Positions 1 through 6,864 of a stretch of DNA of 8,724 nucleotides are shown piece by piece (within the stretch, counting starts at the first letter, position 1; each line of letters starts with the position of its first letter). The stretch covers positions 1 through 8,724 of the forward strand of contig JARFQX010000008.1 in assembly GCA_029287555.1 (NCBI GenBank), written 5' to 3'. Source of the DNA: Rubripirellula sp. GTDB taxonomy: Bacteria > Planctomycetota > Planctomycetia > Pirellulales > Pirellulaceae. The position numbers were made by a program, and so were the translations under genes. Under the pieces are notes generated by a model. That model did no database searches, was not told the DNA's origin, and was given only the letters and a program-made list of their open reading frames with translations.

Positions 1-127
<127 letters not shown>

Positions 128-129
128 GA

Positions 130-151
130 GATTGCGAAATATTTCACAATC
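130..151. promoter_or_regulatory. Crp/Fnr-like palindromic operator candidate upstream of rph
   Basis: A 22-base imperfect palindrome with 11-base half sites (GATTG-c-GAAAT / ATTTC-a-CAATC) and one mismatched pair. It contains TGCGA (133-137), six bases, then TCACA (144-148). This is the TGTGA-N6-TCACA layout of Crp-family sites with one change. It is an A/T-rich island in GC-rich surroundings, ending 54 bases before the rph start codon. A weak TATTTA (161-166) downstream could be a -10 box, but no matching -35 is visible. That it binds a Crp/Fnr-family regulator is inference; it could also be a hairpin in a leader RNA. Confidence 0.35.
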
Positions 152-205
152 GCGCACGGCTATTTAGTCCCCGCACCCAAGTCCCCGAACCCACCGACCG
201 CTCCA

Positions 206-913
206 ATGCGCCGCTCCGATCAACTTCGTGACATCACCATCGAGCGAGGTTACCTCGACTCGAACCCGTCCAGCGTGCTGTATCGCTGCGGGAAAACCCT
301 GGTGCTCTGCACCGCTTCGCTCGAGGCGACCGTGCCGCCCTGGTTGGCGGGCAAAGGCAAGGGCTGGGTCACGGCCGAGTACAACATGCTTCCCGGCAGC
401 ACCAGTCCGCGCAAGCCGCGCGATCGTGGCGGAAAGATCGACGGGCGCACGACCGAAATCCAGCGGCTGATCGGCCGCAGTCTCCGATCAATCATCGATC
501 TCGAAGCGCTCGGAGAGAACATGATCACCGTCGACTGCGACGTGCTGCAGGCCGACGGTGGGACGCGTACCGCATCGATCACCGGAGGTTTCATCGCGTT
601 GGCCGACGCCGTGGCCCGCGCGGTTCCCGGTTCGACCGTCGGCAACGGACCGCTGAGGGACTCGGTGGCGGCCGTCAGCACGGGACTGGTCGATGGCGAG
701 GTGAAATTGGATCTCGACTACGAACTCGATGTTGCCGCGGATGTCGACATGAACGTCATCATGACGGGAAGCGGGCGGTTCGTCGAAATCCAAGGCACCG
801 GCGAAGAGGCCACTTTCGACGATCGGGAACTCGCCGAGATGCTGCGTCTGGCCAAGTCCGGCATCCGCGAACTCACGCGTTTGCAGATGGAAGCGTTAGA
901 AGTGGTCACTTGA
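206..913 (+). CDS. rph: Ribonuclease PH
   Basis: Phosphorolytic 3'-5' exoribonuclease that trims the 3' ends of tRNA precursors in the cytoplasm, using phosphate and releasing nucleoside diphosphates. The family works as a hexameric ring. The 235-residue product matches the usual length of about 238. Signature stretches are visible in order: RCGKTLVLCTASLE (27-40), GWVTAEYNMLPGST (53-66), GRTTEIQRLIGRSLR (80-94, with the phosphate-binding arginine region), DCDVLQADGGTRTASITGG (110-128) and AADVDMNVIMTG (177-188, with the conserved acidic residues D179 and D181). The ATG at 206 gives the family-standard MRRSDQLRDI start, although no Shine-Dalgarno precedes it. The 3' end overlaps the convergent FG-GAP gene by 8 bases. 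A Crp-like palindrome and a repeat block lie upstream. Identification is secure; regulation is not. Confidence 0.97.
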   Translation: MRRSDQLRDITIERGYLDSNPSSVLYRCGKTLVLCTASLEATVPPWLAGKGKGWVTAEYNMLPGSTSPRKPRDRGGKIDGRTTEIQRLIGRSLRSIIDLEALGENMITVDCDVLQADGGTRTASITGGFIALADAVARAVPGSTVGNGPLRDSVAAVSTGLVDGEVKLDLDYELDVAADVDMNVIMTGSGRFVEIQGTGEEATFDDRELAEMLRLAKSGIRELTRLQMEALEVVT

Positions 914-2096
914 CCCGAGGGTTCGCGTACCACACGACGTTGTTGCTGGCCCGCCCAGCAATCAGCAGATCGAGATCTCCGTCGGTGTCCATGTCGATCA
1001 CCCGAATGTCATACGATTCCTGGTTCTCACCAACAACGTGCTTCTTGAACTCGCCCTTCCCATCGTTCTCATACCAGGCGGCGATCTTGTCGCCGTAGGC
1101 GCACGTGGCTGCGTCGACATCACCGTCACCGTCGATGTCGATCGCCGCCAGGCAATGGGGCTCCTTGATCTGCGCATCGATATCGTGCCGTCTCCAGTCT
1201 GGTCCCTCGAACCAGATCACACCGCGACCGTGACCACGTGAAGCGATGAAGTCCATCACGCCATCGCCGTTAACGTCGGCCGGGTGAATGTTGGTGGCGC
1301 CGGGCTCCTGATCGCTGATCATTGATTTCTTCCAAACGGACTCCGGTGACCGCGGTGCTCGCCACCATGCAAAATAATCGCCGGGGGAAGTGGCCTGCGG
1401 ACCACCTTTGGCTCCCGTCGCGGCATCAAGCCGACCGTCACCGTCGACGTCTCCGACCCCCAAGTAATGAGTCAGTCCGGGCGCGTCGTTGTCGGCAAAC
1501 ACATGAGGCTGCCAGCGTTCAGCGACGTGCGGATCCTCCGGAACGCGAAACCAAGCAAGCGACTCCGGATGCGGCGGCTTGGGCTGGGCACTGGTGGCAA
1601 GCAGATCGAACTTGCCGTCCCCGTCCACATCGCCTTTGATCAGTCCGTGGATCCCGTGCACCGAGGTGTCCACGATTCGTCTCCGCCATCGATTTGTCGC
1701 GGCATCGCCGGGATTTTCAAGCCAGACGATCAGTCCAGGATTGTAACGAGCTCCGATGTAATCGAGATCACCGTCCCCATCCACGTCGAACGTCTCACTG
1801 TGAATGTAGGTTTGAACATCGGGGTGGTCATCGATCACGACCTCGGTCCAATCCGGCGCGACAAACAAACGAGTCGCGTTGCCGCTATCGCTGATCACAT
1901 CGGGAAGGCCATCCCCGGTGTAATCAGCGGCGACCGCAGTCATCGAACGAAATCCCTGGTGAACGACGTGTTTAATCCAGGTCTCTTCCGCCGTGCTGGA
2001 GTTCTGCCCAAGAGCGATGCCAGCGATCGCGAACCCCACTATTCGCCTCGCCAAAACGGTCGTTGCTCTGGGAAAGAACCAAGTAAAGAGACTCAT
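906..2096 (-). CDS. Secreted FG-GAP/VCBS repeat beta-propeller protein
   Basis: A 396-residue exported protein. The N-terminus (about residues 1-35) has arginines followed by a hydrophobic run (VGFAIAGIALG), as in a signal peptide, with likely cleavage near ALG-Q or STA-E. Seven calcium-binding-type DxDGDG motifs follow, at about residues 58, 104, 156, 216, 274, 320 and 368. They are spaced 46-60 residues apart, which fits a seven-bladed FG-GAP propeller resembling integrin alpha chains. Aromatic segments such as VWLENPG and AWYENDG recur with the blades. Such proteins are abundant in planctomycetes, but their ligands are mostly unknown. I chose ATG 2096 because GGGGAA sits 7 bases upstream; an in-frame TTG at 2114 is the alternative. 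The gene lies 91 bases downstream of the thioredoxin gene on the same strand, so co-transcription is possible. No enzymatic domain is visible. Confidence 0.9.
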   Translation of the reverse strand: MSLFTWFFPRATTVLARRIVGFAIAGIALGQNSSTAEETWIKHVVHQGFRSMTAVAADYTGDGLPDVISDSGNATRLFVAPDWTEVVIDDHPDVQTYIHSETFDVDGDGDLDYIGARYNPGLIVWLENPGDAATNRWRRRIVDTSVHGIHGLIKGDVDGDGKFDLLATSAQPKPPHPESLAWFRVPEDPHVAERWQPHVFADNDAPGLTHYLGVGDVDGDGRLDAATGAKGGPQATSPGDYFAWWRAPRSPESVWKKSMISDQEPGATNIHPADVNGDGVMDFIASRGHGRGVIWFEGPDWRRHDIDAQIKEPHCLAAIDIDGDGDVDAATCAYGDKIAAWYENDGKGEFKKHVVGENQESYDIRVIDMDTDGDLDLLIAGRASNNVVWYANPRVK

Positions 2097-2187
2097 GCTG
2101 TGTTCCCCAACCAATTCATCGATGACGATCTCAACTTAAACGTGGTGGGCTCGCCCATTCATCGGCTTGCGAGTCCGAGTCGGTAGC

Positions 2188-3423
2188 TTACGAGCCTTCT
2201 TCTTCAGTCGCTGCGTCTTCCGTTTCTTCGACCGGTGTAGGCTCTCCGAGCATCTCTTCGAGCAGCCGATCCAATTCGCGACCACGTGCCTTGAGGGACA
2301 CCACCTTGCCTTCCTGATCGACAAGAATCGCCGTCGGAATCGCCGTGATGCCATAGAAAGTCGCCAGCGGATTATCCCAACCTCGCTCGCCCTCTTTATC
2401 ACTCATCGAGTTTGTCCAGGTCAGCTCCTCGTTCTCGACGTATTTCTGGCAGGCCTCGAGGGTGCGATCCAAATTAACGCCAAGGATGGCGAATCCCTTC
2501 TCACCGTAAAGTTCCAAGTTACGTTTCATGTTTGGAATCTCCGCCCGACAAGGGCCGCACCAGCTTGCCCAAAAGTCGACCAGCACGACCTTGCCCCGAT
2601 ACGAAGACCAGTCAAATGGCTCGCCCTCGGTCGTCGTCCCTTTAATCTCCATCACATTGCCGGGAAGGCGAACGCGACGCGCGGCGCCGAGCATCTTGGA
2701 GGCCCGTTCGCGTAGAGAGTCGTCGCTCGACTCGCTCATGCGTGCGGACATGTCTTCGTAGAGCGAAGCGGCAAGCTCGACAGCTTCGGAGCGGGCGAGC
2801 GCCCCAGCCAACGAATTAAAGACACTGTAGGCTTCGCGGTCAAACTCACCCTCGCTGTATAATTCCTGCAACTCAGCGATCATTTTTGATTGTTCTACCT
2901 CCGAGGCGTCGGCTGCCGTCGCGGCCCTCGCTTTGAAATCCTCAATCAAACCAATCCGCTGAAACTCAGGACGATCGTCTTCCTTTAACGATTTGAGCAG
3001 CGACTCCAGTGCTTGGCGCGACGGGGCATCGTATCGCCGCAGGAAATTGAGTGCTGCGAGTTGTTCGGTCAGCGCGCGTCGTTCCGACTCAAGCGAAACG
3101 CCGTCAAGTTCTCGGATCGCATCGGCACCGGCGACCGCCGCCTTCGCTGCTTGCACGACCGACTCCAACGTTCGGCCACGCTTACTCTTGACACGCTGGA
3201 TGAAGGCGAACAACTCTTCCTCAGTAGCTCCCTCCGGAACGGCGAATGGATCGACTTCAGCGGCCTTCTCTTCCTCGTCTTCTTGGTCCGGCTTCGCAAC
3301 CGCCGACGGCTCCTCACCAGCCTTCTCCTGAGCGCCGGCCAAGCCGGCGGGGAACACGATCAACATCAGCATTGCCAAGCAGAGGACGGGCAGACAACGA
3401 CGCGCAACGGAATGAATAGCCAT
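2188..3423 (-). CDS. Secreted TlpA/ResA-type thioredoxin-fold protein
   Basis: A 411-residue exported thiol-disulfide oxidoreductase. A signal peptide covers about residues 1-31 (positive start, hydrophobic core VLCLAMLMLIVF, likely cut at AGA-Q); no lipobox cysteine is present. An acidic low-complexity stretch (33-60) follows, then a long Ala/Glu/Leu-rich helical region (about 65-250). The C-terminal TlpA/AhpC-type thioredoxin domain (about 255-392) has WASWCGPC with catalytic C289 and C292 and the cis-proline loop AIPT (P363). A Glu-rich tail (395-411) ends the protein. The family reduces or exchanges disulfides outside the cytoplasm, for example in cytochrome c maturation, but the partner here is unknown. 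ATG 3423 is preferred because it gives the signal peptide and has AAGAAG upstream; in-frame extension further upstream has no signal-like start. A promoter candidate lies at 3473-3501. The helical region is not a family I recognise and may serve partner binding or oligomerisation. Confidence 0.9.
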   Translation of the reverse strand: MAIHSVARRCLPVLCLAMLMLIVFPAGLAGAQEKAGEEPSAVAKPDQEDEEEKAAEVDPFAVPEGATEEELFAFIQRVKSKRGRTLESVVQAAKAAVAGADAIRELDGVSLESERRALTEQLAALNFLRRYDAPSRQALESLLKSLKEDDRPEFQRIGLIEDFKARAATAADASEVEQSKMIAELQELYSEGEFDREAYSVFNSLAGALARSEAVELAASLYEDMSARMSESSDDSLRERASKMLGAARRVRLPGNVMEIKGTTTEGEPFDWSSYRGKVVLVDFWASWCGPCRAEIPNMKRNLELYGEKGFAILGVNLDRTLEACQKYVENEELTWTNSMSDKEGERGWDNPLATFYGITAIPTAILVDQEGKVVSLKARGRELDRLLEEMLGEPTPVEETEDAATEEEGS

Positions 3424-3472
3424 TAAGATCTTCTTTGCAAATCGGTGGGAGGTCCGACGAAACTTCGCTCTG

Positions 3473-3501
3473 AGTGTATCGGTGCCAAGCGCAAGATTCA
3501 A
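3473..3501 (-). promoter_or_regulatory. Sigma70-type promoter candidate for the TlpA-like gene
   Basis: Read on the minus strand, TTGAAT (3501-3496) and TACACT (3478-3473) are separated by exactly 17 bases. Each matches its -35 or -10 consensus at four of six positions. Transcription would begin near 3466 and give a leader of about 43 bases before ATG 3423. The position supports the chosen start, but the boxes are only moderate matches. Confidence 0.4.
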
Positions 3502-3805
3502 ACAATCCGCAAGTGAGTCCCTGCATGCTGGATTCGAAACATGCGACCATCCCAGCCGGTTGCCGAGGGAGATCCGTGTCGGGCACTCCAAAAATGGCCG
3601 CTCGGGCGTTCCCCTGGGTTGAGGGCATGGATAGATGGCGGCCGCTTGCTCCGCACGGTATCGGTCGTCCCAACGCCGCAAACGAGCGGACGGCGGGTGT
3701 GAAAGGAGAGTCCTGACGGGCCTGGCATTTTTATTGCTCCGGACTGAGGCATACGGGCTGAACTGCTCAACTCAAAGCTCGTCCATGATCGCCCACACGG
3801 TTATC

Positions 3806-3930
3806 GAAGAAGAAGTACGCAGGGACGCGAGAGTCGCTGAGACGCGGGGAAAGAGATCGGGAGTGGGGCGCTTTGATCCTTCTTGCTTTGCGGCTCCCCG
3901 TTTCTCGCGTCTCGGCGTGAACTCTTCTTC
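3806..3930. repeat. 125-base imperfect inverted repeat
   Basis: The left arm (3806-3833) begins GAAGAAG and ends GGGACGCGAGA. The right arm (3903-3930), read as its complement, begins GAAGAAG and ends CGAGACGCGAGA. The arms therefore pair over about 28 bases with a few mismatches and small shifts. A second inner pair, CGGGGA (3845-3850) with TCCCCG (3895-3900), extends the fold. Motifs of the GACGCGAGAGACGCGG style recur inside the left half. The layout suits a decayed palindromic intergenic element or a miniature inverted-repeat element. No coding capacity is seen. Confidence 0.55.
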
Positions 3931-4153
3931 TGTCGGTTTCTAGACCTCGCCTTCGCCAGCGTCGATCACTTCGCGGCGCCTCGAATTCGGACGAAACGGA
4001 TCCTACCCCCGTCGTCCAACGCTAGACTGAGTGGGCCGACGGTTGGATCGAGGTCGCAACCAAAGCAAGTACAACCAATGACCTCCTGCACGCCTTGCCA
4101 CTGGCTGGGGCACTGCGAGCTTCAATCGACTTCTGCTCATGGAGTGCCCGGCA

Positions 4154-4756
4154 ATGGATCCTCGACTAGAGCCACTGCTCAAGGAAATTCGCGATTTAGA
4201 GAAGCTTGTTTCCGAGAAAATCCAAAATGCGACCGAAGGCCTGCCTCTTCACTTCGACAACGGGAAACCTGTCTTCGACTTGGAAACGCGCCGCAACCAC
4301 GCGAAACTCGTCAAGCGGCTCCGGCAGTTTCTTCGTGACGCTCCGTTGCTTACCACTTTGACAACGCCTGTCATTTACTCGCTGCTGATTCCAATCTCAC
4401 TGCTTGATCTATTGATCTGCATCTATCAATGGACATGCTTTCCCGTCTATCACATTCCGGCCGTGCGACGTGCCGATTACGTGGTGATCGACCGACACCG
4501 GCTTGCGTACTTGAACGTGATTGAGCGAGTTAATTGCGCCTACTGCGGATACGCAAACGGAGTGCTCGCTTTCGCTCGGGAGGTCGCTTCTCGCACCGAA
4601 CAGTATTGGTGCCCGATTAAACATGCTCGCCGCGTCAAGAACTGCCACGCGCGACAGTGCCTATTCTGCGAATACGGGGACGCCGAGGGGTTTCGGCGGG
4701 AGTACGAATCATTAAGGAACGAGTTCGCAGATATCAAGCAAGGCGAAGAAGATTAG
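4154..4756 (+). CDS. Conserved cysteine-rich membrane protein of unknown function
   Basis: A 200-residue product that I cannot assign to a named function, although it resembles a conserved family of hypothetical proteins found in proteobacteria and planctomycetes. An N-terminal charged helix (about 1-30) is followed by a basic region (45-62) and one long hydrophobic segment (about 66-100), which is probably one membrane pass or a hairpin. The C-terminal part is rich in possible metal ligands: C128-x2-C131 within NCAYCGYANG, C153 and H157 within WCPIKH, then C164, H165, C169 and C172 (CHARQCLFC), followed by YGDAEGF. This suggests a zinc or iron site, by inference. I chose ATG 4154 because GGAG lies 9 bases upstream; the ATG at 4139 is in frame but lacks such a site. 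The stop is 13 bases before the second hexamer-repeat block. It is a single gene with no operon partner. Confidence 0.8.
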   Translation: MDPRLEPLLKEIRDLEKLVSEKIQNATEGLPLHFDNGKPVFDLETRRNHAKLVKRLRQFLRDAPLLTTLTTPVIYSLLIPISLLDLLICIYQWTCFPVYHIPAVRRADYVVIDRHRLAYLNVIERVNCAYCGYANGVLAFAREVASRTEQYWCPIKHARRVKNCHARQCLFCEYGDAEGFRREYESLRNEFADIKQGEED

Positions 4757-4768
4757 CCCAGCCCGTGC

Positions 4769-5014
4769 CTCTTACTCTTACTCGTGCTCGTGCTCGTGCT
4801 CGTGCTCGACTCGTGCTCGTGCTCGTACTCTTGCTCGATGCCTGCTCCCCGATGAGTCTCAGTCGTAACCCGTTGCAGAGTCGCTAGCAGCGCCGATTAC
4901 GAGCACCGCTGCGCTGAGCACGATTACGAGCACCGCTGCGCTGAGCACGAGCACGAGCACCGCTGCGCTGAGCACGAGCACGAGCACGAGCACCGCGGCG
5001 CTGAGCTGAACACG
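4769..5014. repeat. Nested hexamer/15-mer repeat block with inverted arms
   Basis: The left arm (4769-4839) is a CTCGTG/CTTACT hexamer array. After about 60 bases of spacer, the right arm (4894-5014) carries the complementary hexamer GAGCAC interleaved with a 15-base unit, GAGCACCGCTGCGCT. That unit occurs at 4901, 4928, 4955 and (one base different) 4988. The steps of 27, 27 and 33 bases equal the 15-base unit plus two, two and three hexamers. The arms can form a long imperfect hairpin on either strand. The block lies between the 3' ends of two convergent genes (stops at 4756 and 5118), so it could act in transcript ends, but no T-tract follows. It is of the same family as the block at 1-127. 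The rest of the gap (5015-5117) shows no gene. Confidence 0.9.
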
Positions 5015-5117
5015 ATTGCGATCCTGGAGGCCCTCCGAGAAGAGGCCCGTTGGCGCGGGCGAGCTCGCGGCCTCAACTACCCTTGCCAAAGCGGTCCAAT
5101 CGTTGGAATCCGGAGCG

Positions 5118-5738
5118 TCAAGATCCGCGTTGGGAGCCGGATTGGTAGATCGCCGGGTTGAGCGAGGGATCGTTGTACATCTTCATTTGACGGTAGGTCT
5201 TGTGGCGTTTGCGACCAGCGAAGATGTCATCAATCAGTTGTTGCAATGAGTTGGACAGGTCGGCGTGCTGTTGCTCGCAGAGCTCAATCCGAGCCTGGAC
5301 CTTGTCGCGATGCCCGGCGTCGATGTCGTCCCGCTCGAGTTGTTCGCGATAGTGGTAGAGCCTCAGGGCCATGATCGAGAGACGATCGATCGCACTGCCG
5401 GACGTTTCGGTATTGATCGGTGCGTCGGCCGGTGGCGACACGCCCTGCTGCGTCAACAGATCGGTAATCGCGTCGTCGACCTTTTCAATCATGTCATTGC
5501 GGGCCTGATTGAGTTTGTCGATCGCTCGCTTCACGTCGGCGATTTCTTGATCCGTGGCCGAGGGACTTCGCGCCTTGTCCTCCTCATGCCACAGACGATA
5601 GTTGAACTCGTGCTGGGCGCAGACTAACTGCTCAATCCCGTCGTACGGATTGCTGATCGGTTCCTCGTGCCAACGGGCAACCGTCTCGACCTGCAAACGC
5701 GTCAGTTCAGAGATGCTGGGAAAAGTTACAGCTGTCAT
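5118..5738 (-). CDS. DUF4254 domain protein
   Basis: A 206-residue, mostly helical cytoplasmic protein with no signal peptide or membrane segment. The typical DUF4254 block is visible at about residues 43-92: HEFNYRLWHEEDKAR, then an acidic/basic helix containing KRAIDKLNQARNDMIEKVDD. A second helical half (115-175) follows and ends in KMYNDPSLNP (186-195), also a family hallmark. The length fits the family, whose biochemical role is unknown; relatives often sit beside glycosyltransferase genes. Here the ATG follows the ilvC stop after only 4 bases, and its AAGAAG ribosome-binding site lies inside the last ilvC codons, so translation is probably coupled. The functional link to branched-chain amino acid synthesis is unproven and may be just shared transcription. 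A poorly conserved Pro/Thr stretch (100-112) separates the halves. Confidence 0.88.
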   Translation of the reverse strand: MTAVTFPSISELTRLQVETVARWHEEPISNPYDGIEQLVCAQHEFNYRLWHEEDKARSPSATDQEIADVKRAIDKLNQARNDMIEKVDDAITDLLTQQGVSPPADAPINTETSGSAIDRLSIMALRLYHYREQLERDDIDAGHRDKVQARIELCEQQHADLSNSLQQLIDDIFAGRKRHKTYRQMKMYNDPSLNPAIYQSGSQRGS

Positions 5739-5742
5739 TGGA

Positions 5743-6747
5743 TCAAACTTCTTTCTCGTCGATCCAGTTCATCATACGACGCAATCCGAGGCCGATCTTT
5801 TCGACGCCATGCTCTCGCTCCCGCCGCCGAGTCGCCTTGAAGAACGGAGCACCGGCGCGGTTCTCGGAAATCCATTTACGAGCAAACTCACCGGATTGGA
5901 TCTCTTCGAGAACCCGCTTCATTTCCGCCTTGGTCTCTTCGGTAATGATCCGGGGCCCCGTCACGTAGTCGCCATATTCAGCCGTGTTGCTGATGCTGTA
6001 GCGCATGTAGCTCAGACCGCCCTGGTAAAGCAGGTCCACGATCAACTTCAATTCGTGCATGCACTCGAAGTAGGCCATCTCTGGCTGGTAGCCGGCTTCC
6101 ACGAGCGTGTCGAAGCCCGCCTTGACCAGTTCGCTCACTCCGCCGCACAGCACGACCTGTTCGCCGAACAAGTCCGTCTCGGTTTCTTCGGCAAAGGTGG
6201 TTTCGATCACGCCACCACGAGTGCCTCCGATTCCCTTGGCGTAGGCCAGCCCGATTTGCTTGGTTGACTCGGCCGCCCCTTCACCCAAAGCGATCAAACA
6301 GGGAACGCCGCCACCGCGTTCGTACTCACTCCGTACCAGGTGTCCCGGACCCTTCGGGGCGACCAACAAGGCGTCGATTCCCCGTGGCGGTTCAACCTGG
6401 CCAAAGTGAATATTGAATCCATGCGAACACATCAGCACGTTGCCGGGCACGAGGTTGTCACGCACTTCGTTGCGGAAAATGTCGGCCTGGACTTCGTCGG
6501 GAAGCAGCATGTTGACCACATCGGCGGCCTGGGTGGCTTCAGCGATCGTCATTGGCTCGAAGCCGTGCGAGACGGCAAGGTCGTAGTTGGCCGATCCGGG
6601 TCGCTGACCAATGACGACGTCGCAACCGCTGTCCCTCAGGTTCTGGGCCTGGGCGTGGCCTTGGGACCCATACCCTAGGATGGCAATCTTCTTGCCTTTG
6701 AGGTGGGAGAGATCGGCATCGTTTTCGTAATAGATCGTGGCAGCCAT
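5743..6747 (-). CDS. ilvC: Ketol-acid reductoisomerase (NADP+)
   Basis: Converts 2-acetolactate or 2-aceto-2-hydroxybutyrate to the dihydroxy acids with Mg2+ and NADPH, the second common step of valine/leucine and isoleucine synthesis. The 334-residue length is that of the short class I enzyme. The N-terminal Rossmann domain has GYGSQGHAQAQNLRDSG (25-41) and the cofactor loop GQRPGS (47-52), whose R49 and S52 are consistent with NADPH. Catalytic residues are in place: H109 (CSHGFN), K132 (APKGPGH), D192 and E196 (TDLFGEQ), E228 and E232 (ECMHELK), and S253. The start at ATG 6747 gives the family-like MAATIYYENDADL; longer in-frame readings use GTG and add an unrelated Arg/Lys-rich extension. 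It lies 117 bases downstream of ilvH and 4 bases upstream of the DUF4254 gene. Confidence 0.97.
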   Translation of the reverse strand: MAATIYYENDADLSHLKGKKIAILGYGSQGHAQAQNLRDSGCDVVIGQRPGSANYDLAVSHGFEPMTIAEATQAADVVNMLLPDEVQADIFRNEVRDNLVPGNVLMCSHGFNIHFGQVEPPRGIDALLVAPKGPGHLVRSEYERGGGVPCLIALGEGAAESTKQIGLAYAKGIGGTRGGVIETTFAEETETDLFGEQVVLCGGVSELVKAGFDTLVEAGYQPEMAYFECMHELKLIVDLLYQGGLSYMRYSISNTAEYGDYVTGPRIITEETKAEMKRVLEEIQSGEFARKWISENRAGAPFFKATRRREREHGVEKIGLGLRRMMNWIDEKEV

Positions 6748-6864
6748 GGTTCGCTTACTTTCTGTTTTGAGATGGTCTTTCGAGAGGTTGGAGGTTCGGC
6801 GGGTCACGCCGCAGCGGCCGAAAAACCGCGGGGGTGCGAGGTGAAACCGTCAAGGGTGAGCAAC

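Larger units (their letters stand above)
3424..4153. other. Long non-coding stretch between divergent genes
   Basis: This 730-base stretch separates the minus-strand thioredoxin gene from the plus-strand cysteine-rich gene. It holds the promoter candidate at 3473-3501 and the inverted repeat at 3806-3930. Several open frames cross it, but none has a recognisable protein family, a consistent start signal or a plausible composition, so I call no gene here. No tRNA or rRNA is visible. The divergent neighbours explain why promoters should lie here, but 730 bases is more than they need, so it may include decayed insertion remnants. Confidence 0.6.

Noticed and set aside
4023..4028. TAGACT as a -10 box for the cysteine-rich gene.
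   Set aside because: No acceptable -35 lies 16-18 bases upstream, and the leader would be over 110 bases; a six-base match alone is expected by chance.
3474..4338. Several overlapping plus-strand open frames across the gap and into the start of the cysteine-rich gene.
   Set aside because: They show no recognisable domain, have poor start signals, and in part lie in a different frame over the accepted gene; high GC content leaves many frames open.
5042..5074. GAGGCC/GGCCTC inverted repeat downstream of the DUF4254 gene as a terminator.
   Set aside because: The six-base stem has a 21-base loop with no clear inner pairing and no T-tract on the minus strand.
4859..5089. A minus-strand open frame encoding a Val/Leu-rich repeat peptide (LSAAVLVLVL-type).
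   Set aside because: It is simply the repeat block read in one frame. The hexamer length keeps all frames open, and nothing else supports a gene.
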